Shown: in pieces, positions 1-8,224 of the stretch
Numbering within the stretch: the first letter of the stretch is position 1
Layout: every line of letters starts with the position of its first letter
From: Peribacillus frigoritolerans
Lineage (GTDB): Bacteria; Bacillota; Bacilli; Bacillales; DSM-1321
Reading direction: 5' to 3'
Length of the DNA: 64,000 bases
Assembly (NCBI RefSeq): GCF_001636405.1
Contig: NZ_KV440950.1
Location: 4,196,778 to 4,260,777 of the forward strand
The notes under the pieces: model-generated
The model's database searches: none
Seen by the model: the letters and a program-made list of their open reading frames with translations, nothing else
What the model was told of the DNA's origin: nothing
Position numbers and translations under genes: made by a program

Positions 1-2
1 AT

Positions 3-215
3 ACCCAACCTGATTGCCCTCCCTGCAAAATCATGAAAATGTTCTTTGATGATAATAATATAGTATACAAAGAAAAAGATATTAAAGCAGATGGGCATGC
101 ACGTAAAGAACTAACCAATAAATATGGGGCTTATTCCACACCAACGGTCGTCATCGATGGGAAAGCCATTATTGGTTTTGAATTGGACGAAATAAAAAAG
201 GAATTGAATATATAA
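3..215 (+). CDS. Glutaredoxin/thioredoxin-fold protein, 5' end outside window
   Basis: The frame is open from the left edge and has no start codon in view, so the N-terminus lies outside the window. Near the start is a CPPC dithiol motif. Further on, the STPTVVI stretch supplies the cis-proline loop typical of the thioredoxin fold, followed by a short IGF-type strand. Proteins with this layout (NrdH/YtnI-like mini-glutaredoxins) are cytosolic thiol-disulfide exchangers; the actual partner here is unknown. Only about 70 residues are visible, close to the whole length expected for the family, so perhaps only a few residues are missing. A strong hairpin terminator follows directly. Confidence 0.75.
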   Translation, partial: TQPDCPPCKIMKMFFDDNNIVYKEKDIKADGHARKELTNKYGAYSTPTVVIDGKAIIGFELDEIKKELNI

Positions 216-216
216 T

Positions 217-256
217 AAAAAGTCTAGAGAAGGCTGTGGCCTTCTCTAGACTTTTT
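217..256. terminator. Bidirectional Rho-independent terminator
   Basis: An 18-bp perfect stem with a TGTG loop is flanked by A5 on the left and T5 on the right. It sits between the redoxin gene (+) and the secreted-protein gene (-), so it can end transcription from both sides. Confidence 0.9.
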
Positions 257-285
257 CATTTCAGCTTCCTTTAAAATCCCCAATT

Positions 286-765
286 CTATTTTCTGTTTTC
301 ATACTTTACATCCTTTACCTTCCAAGCGCCATTTTCCTTTTTCAAAGTAACTGCTTCTACATGTTTTTCCATCGATACAGGTCCGTCCCCATTGTCCTGG
401 AATTCTTCCTGAACATAAATGACATCACCTTTTTTCCCATATACAATTTCCGTATTCTTATCGTAACTGAAGAAAGGGATATAATACGGAGCGAAATCTG
501 AACCAAATGCGGTATAACCGCCATCGACTTTCACTACATTCGCTTGGACGAACTTCTCGATGAAATCACCAGTGAAATGTTTTTCCAACTTCCCTTCAAT
601 CGCTTCCTTGGAACGTACTTCCTCACTGATCGAAACCTGATTCTCCATGGCATCATGTATTAAAGATAGTACTTCCTCTCTATGTAAGCCCTCCGCTGAA
701 GCAGTGACCCCCCCACTTAAAAGTAAAAGGACGCTGGCAAGACATGCAACTAAATATTTACTCAT
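286..765 (-). CDS. Secreted protein of unknown function (DUF3993-like)
   Basis: The protein has about 159 residues, with a clear Sec signal peptide: MSKYL, a hydrophobic core rich in Leu/Val, then an ASA-type cleavage site near residue 25. The mature part is acidic and soluble, and ends in a beta-rich region with a KENGAWKV type strand seen in small export/lipocalin-like proteins. The start chosen is the second Met, since GAGGAG lies 9 nt before it; the upstream Met overlaps that site. I think it resembles the DUF3993 family of Bacillus proteins, but this is from memory. It stands alone between terminators, so context gives no role. Confidence 0.65.
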   Translation of the reverse strand: MSKYLVACLASVLLLLSGGVTASAEGLHREEVLSLIHDAMENQVSISEEVRSKEAIEGKLEKHFTGDFIEKFVQANVVKVDGGYTAFGSDFAPYYIPFFSYDKNTEIVYGKKGDVIYVQEEFQDNGDGPVSMEKHVEAVTLKKENGAWKVKDVKYENRK

Positions 766-906
766 TACAATCATCTCCTCGTTATAGAATTTCTCCTAAT
801 GATTCGGATTTTTTGCCTTTGTCTTTCAATACCCGTCCAGATCAAAGCCAAACTACAAAATCACATTCTCCGTTAGACCTTGAAACCATCGCCCATTTTT
901 CACAAA

Positions 907-941
907 TAAAAAAGAAGATTTCATGAAATTGAAATCTTCTT
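907..941 (-). terminator. Rho-independent terminator of the small membrane gene
   Basis: A stem AAGAAGATTTCA / TGAAATCTTCTT is followed on the minus strand by a T-rich run. It lies 8 bases past the stop of the 1176-949 gene. Confidence 0.8.
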
Positions 942-948
942 CTTACAA

Positions 949-1176
949 CTATCGAAAAGCATAGTAAAAAATAAAACCGGCAACCAAAATCGTCCCAATA
1001 AAAAGAGAAACGAATATCGGGTTCTTTAAATAAGGATGTTCCTTAACTGAATCATCGATAGTCGAATCATAACTGGCTTTCACTTTCTGAGCCCTTGCTA
1101 CAGAATAAGTATAAAAGAGCAGATATAACGCCATGACTGTAACGATTATGATTAGAATCCAGATGTACGTGCTCAA
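949..1176 (-). CDS. Small two-helix membrane protein
   Basis: This 75-residue protein has a hydrophobic helix at about residues 4-24 and another at about 53-73, separated by a charged loop (KVKASYDSTIDDSVKEHPYL). The start is TTG, supported by a strong GGAGGAG seven bases upstream. It is probably a helical-hairpin integral membrane protein. I do not recognise a named family. It follows ykuI on the same strand, but a gap of about 75 bases separates its start from the ykuI stop, and it has its own terminator. No function is assigned. Confidence 0.7.
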   Translation of the reverse strand: MSTYIWILIIIVTVMALYLLFYTYSVARAQKVKASYDSTIDDSVKEHPYLKNPIFVSLFIGTILVAGFIFYYAFR

Positions 1177-1250
1177 AATATGTCTCCTCCAAGCGCATCA
1201 TTTCTGCTTATCGTTACACATTTAAAGCGATTATATTCATGAATCGTTTT

Positions 1251-2456
1251 TTATAATAGTGCTTCATTTTCATATAAATAACTATAAGAAAGATCACAGA
1301 AAATATATTCCTTATTATTCAGTGGATAGGAAAAGGTCCGAATGGTTTCCCCCGTTTCAATATCACTGTATAAATCGGATAACCTTCCTTTTTTCTCGTT
1401 ACGCATCTTTACAATATTTTCGAGGAAATAAGGTCTCCAGCTCCAATTTTTATTCATATAACTCGGTTGGACCATCCATTGCCCGTCCTTATAGAGGATA
1501 TTGGGGGATTTTTGATACCCCTCTTCATCACATATATATAGACGAAAACATATTGAATCCAATTTTTTCGCCAAAACTCCGAGAAACTCTTCATGGGAGC
1601 CGGCCCGCTTATGCTGTTTTAAGAAGTTTTGCATATTCTCGTTGAATTGCAAAGTCTTTTGATAAACGGCTTCAAGCTTCTTGGTCTCTAAAGAAATGAA
1701 GGACTGGCATTCTTGATGGAATTTTTCACGAAGTAAATCTTTATTAATGAATTCGCCTTCCGGTTTCGCCAAGAAATATCCTTGATAATATCGTCCCCCA
1801 TTCTTCCATGCAAAGCGAAGCTGGTATTCGGACTCAATGTTCTCAAATAGTAAGTTAGCGCCGATTTTACGTGCTAGCATGCTTAAAGAAAACAGGATGA
1901 CCTGATAGGCATCCCCACCTGAGATGCGAAGCTGGTCCAGGTTAACTTTTAAAATATTCGGAGAAATCTGTGCGATTCGGTCGAGTTGCGTATCTTGTCC
2001 TAAATGATCTAAAGCTATCTTAATCCCATATGTTTTAAAGTAAGCAAGCACATGCTGCAGAGGATCTAAGTTTTCCGGACTGATCGTGTCTGATAATTCC
2101 AACACGATCCGGTGCATTTCCTCCGGTTGAAAATGACGGTGTAAAATCTCCATGAATTCTTCGCCATGATCCAGCATAAGCAAATTAGGATCTCTGTTGA
2201 TAAAGATAAGAAAATCTTCACCATAGTCTTTTATTCTCTCCAAGGCAATTTCAAGTACGTAATTATCCACTTCCACCCTATACTCTTCCGGCACTGCAGA
2301 ATCGTGAAAAAATGGGCCAAGGCTTTTATATTCAGATTGTTCCTCATAGCGCCCTAGAATTTCATACCCGATTACCTGATGTTGATCTGCACTGAAAATC
2401 GGTTGAAAGAATGGTGTCACCCTGTCTAAATTCTTTAATATCTTTTCTGTATCCAT
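1251..2456 (-). CDS. ykuI: YkuI-type degenerate EAL-domain c-di-GMP protein
   Basis: The 401-residue protein has an EAL fold at about residues 15-245 and a C-terminal PAS/Cache-like domain (about 250-400), the same size and layout as B. subtilis YkuI. The family signature motif reads EILGR, keeping the catalytic Glu. The usual DDFG metal motif is DHLG, so the second Asp is His. The ENIES and QGYFLAKP segments are kept. B. subtilis YkuI is known to bind c-di-GMP without detectable phosphodiesterase activity, so this is more likely a c-di-GMP receptor than an enzyme. GGGGGAAG lies 7 bases before the ATG. It appears monocistronic. Confidence 0.9.
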   Translation of the reverse strand: MDTEKILKNLDRVTPFFQPIFSADQHQVIGYEILGRYEEQSEYKSLGPFFHDSAVPEEYRVEVDNYVLEIALERIKDYGEDFLIFINRDPNLLMLDHGEEFMEILHRHFQPEEMHRIVLELSDTISPENLDPLQHVLAYFKTYGIKIALDHLGQDTQLDRIAQISPNILKVNLDQLRISGGDAYQVILFSLSMLARKIGANLLFENIESEYQLRFAWKNGGRYYQGYFLAKPEGEFINKDLLREKFHQECQSFISLETKKLEAVYQKTLQFNENMQNFLKQHKRAGSHEEFLGVLAKKLDSICFRLYICDEEGYQKSPNILYKDGQWMVQPSYMNKNWSWRPYFLENIVKMRNEKKGRLSDLYSDIETGETIRTFSYPLNNKEYIFCDLSYSYLYENEALL

Positions 2457-2619
2457 GATGCATCTTCCCCCTAATTACGAAAACACCAATATGCCAAAAT
2501 TATACCATTAGTTTCTTGCATTGATAATAAATAATTTTAATTCCTACTGCATAACTCTTTTTTCAATACACTAAAATTCCCCATTCATCCTATCCATTTG
2601 AAAAGAAACACATTGAAAA

Positions 2620-2656
2620 GGCATTGCCCATAAACGGGCAATGCCTACCGTTTTTT
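2620..2656 (+). terminator. Stem-loop with T-run, no obvious gene
   Basis: AGGCATTGCCC / GGGCAATGCCT form a stem with a 6-base loop, followed by ACCG and T6. No plus-strand gene precedes it, so it may be a relic or part of the adjacent repeat. Confidence 0.5.
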
Positions 2657-2676
2657 ATGGTTTGTACAATGAATGC

Positions 2677-2813
2677 TGATTTCCTCTCCAGGCACTCGCT
2701 TTCCGCGGGCGGTCCGGGAGCCTCCTCGGCGTCTTTGCGCCTGCGGGGTCTCCCCGGCCTCGCTTTTCCCGCAGGAGTCTCGTACCTTCCGTTCCAATCA
2801 ACTTTGTTTAACT
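2677..2813 (-). repeat. Dispersed GC-rich repeat, family 1, solo copy
   Basis: This copy matches, in reverse orientation, the tandem units at 19341-19995: the segments AGTCTCGTACCTTCCGTTCC, CTGCGGGGTCTCC, GCCTCCTCGGCG and CACTCGCTTTCCGCGGGCGG are all shared. It is much more GC-rich than its surroundings. Internal CCCGCAGG/CCTGCGGG complementarity would give a long RNA stem. Short frames across it are shadows, not genes. The gap between ykuI and the 3103 permease gene holds only this repeat, the hairpin and a transposase relic. Confidence 0.85.
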
Positions 2814-2904
2814 TTTAGATAGAACCCTTTGCCTAAAGTCTTCATGGTTTTAAATAGAATTAATAAAACTTGAGGTGATGAGGATGCTTATCTGTGTAAT
2901 CATC

Positions 2905-3075
2905 AAGATATAAAACCTATATATGCTAACGTAAAGAAACGATTGAGCTTGTATCCGCAGATGCAAAAGAAAAGCATGGTATGCATTGAATACTTTAAGG
3001 GGACTTAAAAAATTGTCGATTGCTGCGATGCTTACTTTCGCTGCGATTAATTCAAAGAAACCGAAGGCATTGTCC
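2905..3075 (+). pseudogene. Decayed transposase C-terminal remnant
   Basis: Read across at least two frame changes, the plus strand gives the peptide pieces IYANVKK, ADAKEKHGM and then TLRGLKKLSIAAMLTFAAIN. This is the C-terminal signature of DDE transposases of the IS1182/IS5-like type (family recalled, not searched). A TGA stop interrupts it just after the KHGMH segment. No terminal repeats, N-terminus or target duplication remain. It is a fossil of an insertion between ykuI and the downstream permease gene. Confidence 0.65.
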
Positions 3076-3098
3076 ATATATGGAACAATGCCTTCGGT
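3061..3098 (-). terminator. Terminator of the SLC13-type permease gene
   Basis: The 13-bp stem CCGAAGGCATTGT / ACAATGCCTTCGG begins 5 bases after the stop codon of the 4962-3103 gene. The inner bases can pair further around a TATA loop. Confidence 0.7.
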
Positions 3099-3102
3099 CT
3101 GA

Positions 3103-4962
3103 TCAGAAAGGGAAGAACCATGGTATCGTGATCACCATGATAACGCCAATGAAAATCTGTATGGATATCCCGATCATGATAAAATCTTTATGCTTGTAAT
3201 CACCTGCCGTCATGACAAGCGCGTTGGTAGTGGCAACCCTTGGAGTGGATAACGCCAAACTGCCAGCAACGGCAAGGCATAGAAACACAGGTAGTGGATC
3301 GATTCCTTGATTAACCGCAGATGTCAGGGCGATGGGCGTCATGATAACCGTCGCGGCTCCATACGGGATGAATTGGCTCAGGATCAGTGTCAGGAGGTAA
3401 AAGACCGCTAAAATGCCGTGTGCTCCGATATTACTGAATAAAACGGCCAGCCAATCACTTATCATTCTCACTCCACCCGTATTATCCAATGCAGCCGTAA
3501 TTCCGAACATGGCAGCTATCAATAGCACAGGTTCCCAGTTAATCTTTTGGTAAGCATCCTCCATCGAACGGACACAGCCAGTAACCACCATCAACAATGC
3601 AGCCGTCAATACCGACAGTACAGCAGGGACGGATTCCATCGATAAAAGAATGACCATCAAAGCAGTGATTCCCAAGGCAATCCACGCTTTGCCCTTGGAA
3701 TTCACCGGAGAGCCATCTTCCGATGTACTCCCAATAACGATAACATCCTGCAAATCCGAGGAAATCCTTTCAATGTTCTCCCATTCTCCATGTATCAGGA
3801 TTGCATCCCCCGGTTTCAGGCGTTCCGTTCCGACATCCGCTTGAATATATTCGCCATTCCGATTGATTGCCAGTACATTACATTGGTATTTCTCACGAAA
3901 ATGGACATCTATTAAAGTTTGATTTTCATAATCCGAGTTCGGGACGATCAGTATTTCCGTCAATCCAAATCTACTGCTAAGAAAATGTTTCTTTATTTGT
4001 TCGGTATTGAAATGTTTAAATTCCAGTTCAAAGTTAAGTGCCAATCTCTCAACTGCCTCTTCTTCTCCAAACACCAAAATGATATCTTCAGGGTGAAGAA
4101 CCTCATCCGCCCTGGCTGAAATCGTCTGCTGCCTTTGCAACAGCGGCAGTTGCTTATCCTTTGGCTTCCGCTGGATTTCAATTAAAGTCAATTCATACTG
4201 AATAGGGAGCTGGAGGTCCGACAGCCTTTCCCCAACAATATCGGAAGTAGCAGGTATATGCAGATAATGCAATCGGTCATATACTTTGTACATGCCGGCA
4301 AGCTCCCCTGCCGACAGTCCCTTTACACTATTGTTCGCTGCAATGGTCTTCTCGGGAAGCAACAGGCGTCCGAGTGTCAACATGAAGAATAACCCTGCTG
4401 CAAAGGCGACTAAGCCCACAGGTGTAAAGTCAAAAAATGATAAATTCCCTATTCCATTTTGCCGTAATACATCAGCGACGATCATATTGGAGGGAGTACC
4501 CGTAAGTGTTAATAGCCCTCCAATACTGCTTGCATAGGCAAGGGGCAATAAATACCTTGTCGGACTTGTTTTTTGTTGTAAGGCCATGCTCATGACGAGC
4601 GGTAGCAGTATGGAAACAATTCCAGTTCCGCTTAAAAAAGCACTTAATATTCCTGCTGTCAGCATGACGATAAGCAGCGATTTCCATTCACTGCCCCCAC
4701 ATAAACCCAACAACTTATTTCCTGCCTTTTCCACGATTCCTGTATTTAACAGGCCGGCACCGACTATAAATAGCCCAGCCAGCATGATGACCACTTGATT
4801 CGCAAAACCGGCCACTAGTTCATCCAATGATAGAATCCCCAGTAACCCAAGAATGGATAGCGCACTAAGTGCAATTAAATCTGCTCGAAATTTTCCTTGT
4901 ATAAAAAGCGCAATCGCGCATAGAAGTATAATCAGTGTAATAAACATTGGTTCGGTCATCAT
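3103..4962 (-). CDS. SLC13/DASS-family permease with two RCK_C domains
   Basis: The 619-residue protein is built from an N-terminal bundle of hydrophobic helices (about residues 1-205), a soluble middle with two TrkA_C/RCK_C-type units (about 235-315 and 335-405), and a second helix bundle (about 425-619). This is the usual plan of bacterial SLC13-family permeases that import sulfate or dicarboxylates with Na+. Conserved SGTGIVSILLP and TGTPSN re-entrant-type segments are present. The RCK_C units probably bind a regulatory ligand. A GGAGG lies four bases before the first ATG and seven before the second. The substrate cannot be read from the sequence or the neighbours. Confidence 0.85.
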   Translation of the reverse strand: MMTEPMFITLIILLCAIALFIQGKFRADLIALSALSILGLLGILSLDELVAGFANQVVIMLAGLFIVGAGLLNTGIVEKAGNKLLGLCGGSEWKSLLIVMLTAGILSAFLSGTGIVSILLPLVMSMALQQKTSPTRYLLPLAYASSIGGLLTLTGTPSNMIVADVLRQNGIGNLSFFDFTPVGLVAFAAGLFFMLTLGRLLLPEKTIAANNSVKGLSAGELAGMYKVYDRLHYLHIPATSDIVGERLSDLQLPIQYELTLIEIQRKPKDKQLPLLQRQQTISARADEVLHPEDIILVFGEEEAVERLALNFELEFKHFNTEQIKKHFLSSRFGLTEILIVPNSDYENQTLIDVHFREKYQCNVLAINRNGEYIQADVGTERLKPGDAILIHGEWENIERISSDLQDVIVIGSTSEDGSPVNSKGKAWIALGITALMVILLSMESVPAVLSVLTAALLMVVTGCVRSMEDAYQKINWEPVLLIAAMFGITAALDNTGGVRMISDWLAVLFSNIGAHGILAVFYLLTLILSQFIPYGAATVIMTPIALTSAVNQGIDPLPVFLCLAVAGSLALSTPRVATTNALVMTAGDYKHKDFIMIGISIQIFIGVIMVITIPWFFPF

Positions 4963-5122
4963 GTTACCTCCGTATAGATGTTCAATTTCAAACCGGATAC
5001 GGTTTCATCAAACCCCAGTTTACATGTTTTTCATAAGCTTATAGAAGATATTTTCTTCAATTTATGTATATTGTTTGTTAGTATGAGGAAGTAACATTTT
5101 TATATTAGATAGGTTGATTAAT

Positions 5123-5986
5123 TTGAATAAACCCATTTCCAGAAGAACATTCTTAAAGAAAAGTCTTGGTACTTTGGCTACCTTAACCGGTTTAGGTATT
5201 GGCGGAAACTTTTATGCCCATAATTTGGAACCGAAATGGTTGGAAACCAAGCATAAAATCATCAGCAATCCGCTTATCCCAAAAGGTTTTCATGGCATGA
5301 AAATGGTCCAATTCAGCGATACGCATTTAGGCTTTCAATTTCAGCTTAAGGATTTACAAGCAATTGTCAATAAGATTAACGAACTGGACCCTGATGTTAT
5401 TTTATTTACTGGAGATTTAATGGACCAGCCTAATAAATACAAGGCTCACAAAAAAATCCCTCTCGTTTTGAATCAGCTCAAAGCGCCGCTTGGAAAATTC
5501 AGCATCTACGGTAACCATGATCATGGGGGATATGGCTCAGAAATTTACAGCGATATCATGGAAAAATCCCATTTTACCATGTTGCAAAATACCTCAGCTA
5601 AGATAACCTTATTAACGGCTGAAGAAATAATCATTGCCGGTGTTGATGATGCCATGCTAGGAAAGCCGGATTTTGAAAAGGCCCTTTTCGGCATCCCGAA
5701 GGAAGTGTTCACCATCATGCTTTCACATGCCCCTGACCTTGCCGACATATCAAGGACTTACGACATCCAGTATCAAATAAGCGGACACAGTCATGGAGGT
5801 CAAGTGCAAATTCCCTTCGCCGGTGCCCTGGTAACTCCCCCATACGCTGAAAAGTACCGGGAAGGCACGTATGAAATCGATTCATTAACGTTACATGTTA
5901 ATAGAGGCCTTGGCACTACCCGTCTCCCCTACCGTTTTCTTTCACGTCCGGAGTTAACTGTTTACGAATTCCAAGCCGAAAGATGA
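5123..5986 (+). CDS. ykuE: Tat-exported metallophosphoesterase, YkuE type
   Basis: The N-terminus carries a twin-arginine signal: SRRTFLKK followed by a hydrophobic stretch. The calcineurin-like metal motifs are all there: FSDTHLG, FTGDLMD, YGNHDHG, LSHAPD and SGHSHGG, so a two-metal phosphoesterase site is intact. In B. subtilis, YkuE is known as a Tat substrate that is held at the cell wall. No ATG is available; the TTG at 5123 has AGG at a workable distance, while the TTG at 5114 directly abuts it. The gene stands alone. The in vivo substrate is unknown; a role in envelope turnover is only an inference. Confidence 0.87.
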   Translation: MNKPISRRTFLKKSLGTLATLTGLGIGGNFYAHNLEPKWLETKHKIISNPLIPKGFHGMKMVQFSDTHLGFQFQLKDLQAIVNKINELDPDVILFTGDLMDQPNKYKAHKKIPLVLNQLKAPLGKFSIYGNHDHGGYGSEIYSDIMEKSHFTMLQNTSAKITLLTAEEIIIAGVDDAMLGKPDFEKALFGIPKEVFTIMLSHAPDLADISRTYDIQYQISGHSHGGQVQIPFAGALVTPPYAEKYREGTYEIDSLTLHVNRGLGTTRLPYRFLSRPELTVYEFQAER

Positions 5987-6157
5987 TAGAAAAAGAACAC
6001 AGGGGAAAACCGCCGCACTTATTAACAAAACCTGTGCGGATAAAACAACTTGTAGCCATGAATCATTTGTAATCGACTCCTATGAATTATAGCATTAGAT
6101 GTATATCTGAGAAAACCAGGTTTTTTTTACCAGTACCCATGGTAATTGCCATAAAGG

Positions 6158-6520
6158 TCATACCATACTTAAATAGCCACATAGGAAAGTGCCGATACAA
6201 CCTAAAACAGACACCGTTATATAGATAAGGCAATCTATATAACGGTGTTTTCTTATAAGTTCAAGTGTTTCCATACTGAATGTTGAAAAGGTCGTAAAGG
6301 CGCCAAGGAAACCTATCGTCAGAAAAACCTGCAATGATAAAGCCCAGCTTTCTTTCTGTGGCAACACCATTCCCAGCCCAAAGGATCCTATAAGATTAAT
6401 CAGTAAAATGCTAACGGGTATCGAGACGGCTGGCAATAGCCTATTAAAAATAATCTGGAAGACATATCTAGAAGCTGCCCCAAAAAAGCCTCCTATAAAA
6501 ACTGAAAGAACCTCAATCAA
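6158..6520 (-). CDS. crcB: CrcB/FluC fluoride channel subunit (downstream copy)
   Basis: A 120-residue, four-helix membrane protein with the Fluc hallmarks GAASRY, NLIGSFGLG and the GAFTTFSTFSMET segment that lines the fluoride pore. Fluc proteins work as antiparallel dimers to export F-. The start is TTG with GGTGAGA upstream, and the TTGA overlaps the stop of the preceding crcB copy by four bases, so the two are translationally coupled. Bacilli often carry two divergent subunits that form a heterodimer; the pairing here fits that. Confidence 0.9.
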   Translation of the reverse strand: MIEVLSVFIGGFFGAASRYVFQIIFNRLLPAVSIPVSILLINLIGSFGLGMVLPQKESWALSLQVFLTIGFLGAFTTFSTFSMETLELIRKHRYIDCLIYITVSVLGCIGTFLCGYLSMV

Positions 6521-6897
6521 AGAGTCTCACCTCTCCGTTTTTCAAACAGGCCCAGTCCAAGGAAACCAGCGGCCAAACCAAATAAAAGCGTGGCTCCAAG
6601 ATACATTCCCGCCAATGGCAGAGAAGTCTGCAGGAGATTCACCACTTCTTGAGAAAATGTGGACATCGTGGTAAAACCGCCGCAAAACCCGCTGCCCAGC
6701 GCAAAAAAAACAAACGATTTCTTTTTTGAGGCGAAATACCCATTTATCATTCCAAGTAAAAAGCTGCCTACTATATTTATTAAGAGGGTTCCAAGCGGGA
6801 AGAAAGAATGACCGGCAGACAAGATTACGCAATAACGCAATATCGCTCCAGCCGCTCCTCCAAAACCGACTGCAAAAATGCTTTTAAACCGTTCCAT
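6517..6897 (-). CDS. crcB: CrcB/FluC fluoride channel subunit (upstream copy)
   Basis: This protein of about 126 residues has the Fluc motifs GGAAGAILRY, NIVGSFLLG and the GGFTTMSTFSQE segment, so it is a second, diverged copy of the same fold as the downstream neighbour. I start it at the ATG 5 bases after GGGGTGA rather than at the GTG inside that site. It leads a two-gene operon. I searched the 100 bases upstream for the crcB-type fluoride riboswitch and did not recognise one, so induction by fluoride is not evident from sequence. Confidence 0.9.
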   Translation of the reverse strand: MERFKSIFAVGFGGAAGAILRYCVILSAGHSFFPLGTLLINIVGSFLLGMINGYFASKKKSFVFFALGSGFCGGFTTMSTFSQEVVNLLQTSLPLAGMYLGATLLFGLAAGFLGLGLFEKRRGETL

Positions 6898-7014
6898 CCA
6901 GGTCACCCCAAATTTTTATCATAAGTAGCTTCATTATAACAGATTAAGATGAAACAGGCTCTTTTCTTTAAAAAATCCATACTATGTAAAGAATTTGAGA
7001 AAAGGAGGCTAATT

Positions 7015-7371
7015 ATGCAAACACAGTATTTACCTTATTACCACTATCCACAGACCATAATGCTGCAGAACGATTACAGAAATGCATATGGGAATGAATA
7101 TGGACCTGAATATTGGAATGACGAGCGCTTCTTTCCTTTCTTTCCGCTATTGGCTCCTGTAGCTTTTGTTGCAGGATTGGCAATTGGACCGTTGCTATTC
7201 AATAACCGTCCACCTGTCTATCCTCCATATCCTCCTCCATACCCGCCCGCCTACCCTCCTTACCCTGCTTATCCAGCGTACCCTCCCTATCAAGGCTTTC
7301 AGGGTTACCAGCAACAACAATTCGGCGCACAGGCTGGGGTATCTGAAAATATCAATATTTACACTCAATAA
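7015..7371 (+). CDS. Pro/Tyr-rich small protein with one hydrophobic segment
   Basis: The 118-residue protein has an aromatic N-terminus (YLPYYHYP), a hydrophobic stretch at about residues 42-62, then a run of PYPP/YPAYP repeats from about 67 to 95, and a Gln/Gly tail. AAAGGAGG lies 8 bases before the chosen ATG; an upstream in-frame ATG lacks this. Similar PY-rich proteins occur among spore coat and surface proteins of bacilli, but I cannot tie it to a family. A clean terminator follows. Confidence 0.7.
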   Translation: MQTQYLPYYHYPQTIMLQNDYRNAYGNEYGPEYWNDERFFPFFPLLAPVAFVAGLAIGPLLFNNRPPVYPPYPPPYPPAYPPYPAYPAYPPYQGFQGYQQQQFGAQAGVSENINIYTQ

Positions 7372-7377
7372 GAGTTG

Positions 7378-7407
7378 GACAGAAGGCGACATAAACGCCT
7401 TCTTTTT
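7378..7407 (+). terminator. Terminator of the PY-rich gene
   Basis: AGAAGGCG / CGCCTTCT stem with a short A-rich loop followed by T5, directly past the stop. Confidence 0.85.
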
Positions 7408-7662
7408 CTTGGACCAAAAGGGAGTCGGATTGAATTTTACTTCCCTATATATTTTGAAGTGGTATAATATGAAAATGAATAGATGGTAAAGTGTTGGGAA
7501 ATGATGGTCATACCCTAGAGATGTACATGCTTAATTTTTTCACTATTTTCTGCCTAGTTGCACATACGTCCCTATTTCAACCAATATATAAAACAGGTTT
7601 TTCCTGAAGGAAGTCTGTATGTAACGTCCTTCTAACCTTATTAAGAAAAGGAGTTTCCACTA

Positions 7663-8169
7663 ATGAACCAAACGAAAGGACATTCTGAAAGGGATGAGTT
7701 TTCGATAAACTCCCTTGCCCAAGCCGTGTTTATTGTCAATAAACATGCAAAGACTGCATTGGAGCCAAAGAATTTATATAATTTAAAACGGCTCGCATTA
7801 AGCAAGCTTATGCAAGAAGGAAAAGCGAAGAAGATTGGACTTCATTTCTCTGATAACCCTCGCTTTGCAGCACAACAATCCGACGTCATTGTCGAATGCG
7901 GATCATATGTTTTTCATTTACCTCCCACTAAGGAAGATTTGAAAAAACTACCCCACCTCGGCAGCCGGGCAGCCTCCATACGGAACCCTAAAGCCGCCTT
8001 GTCATTATCAAAGGCCAAACAGATCCTGCAATCTTACGTTGGACAAGCAGGTGAAAAACAACCGAACACAACCAATACCGAGAAAAGGGCTCACGGGCGC
8101 AAGTCGGTCAAGCAACCTTTTCACAATCCATTCCCATCCTCCTTTTTAGGAAAAGGTTCCAAGTATTGA
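7663..8169 (+). CDS. kre: Kre (YkyB), competence regulator
   Basis: The 168-residue protein matches what I know of YkyB: a conserved N-terminal half (NSLAQAVFIVNKHAKTA, KRLALSKLM, AKKIGLHFS) with a basic, helical character and a variable C-terminal tail. In B. subtilis the gene was renamed Kre, a factor that lowers comK expression by affecting its mRNA and is itself repressed by ComK. Position next to cheV and near patA matches the B. subtilis order. AAAAGGAG precedes the ATG. The basic tail here (RAHGRKSVKQ) is probably lineage specific. Confidence 0.85.
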   Translation: MNQTKGHSERDEFSINSLAQAVFIVNKHAKTALEPKNLYNLKRLALSKLMQEGKAKKIGLHFSDNPRFAAQQSDVIVECGSYVFHLPPTKEDLKKLPHLGSRAASIRNPKAALSLSKAKQILQSYVGQAGEKQPNTTNTEKRAHGRKSVKQPFHNPFPSSFLGKGSKY

Positions 8170-8180
8170 TCATTGATAAA

Positions 8181-8220
8181 TCAAAAGGGCCGTGAGGTAA
8201 TGCCTCATCGGCCCTTTTTC
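8181..8220. terminator. Bidirectional terminator between kre and cheV
   Basis: AAAAGGGCCG and TGAGG pair with GCCTCA and CGGCCCTTTTT; it separates two converging genes. Confidence 0.88.
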
Positions 8221-8224
8221 ACAT

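Noticed and set aside
2624..2818. Frame of 64 codons in the plus strand at the family-1 repeat
   Set aside because: It reads through a GC-rich repeat, has no binding site, and the same frame pattern appears at other copies.
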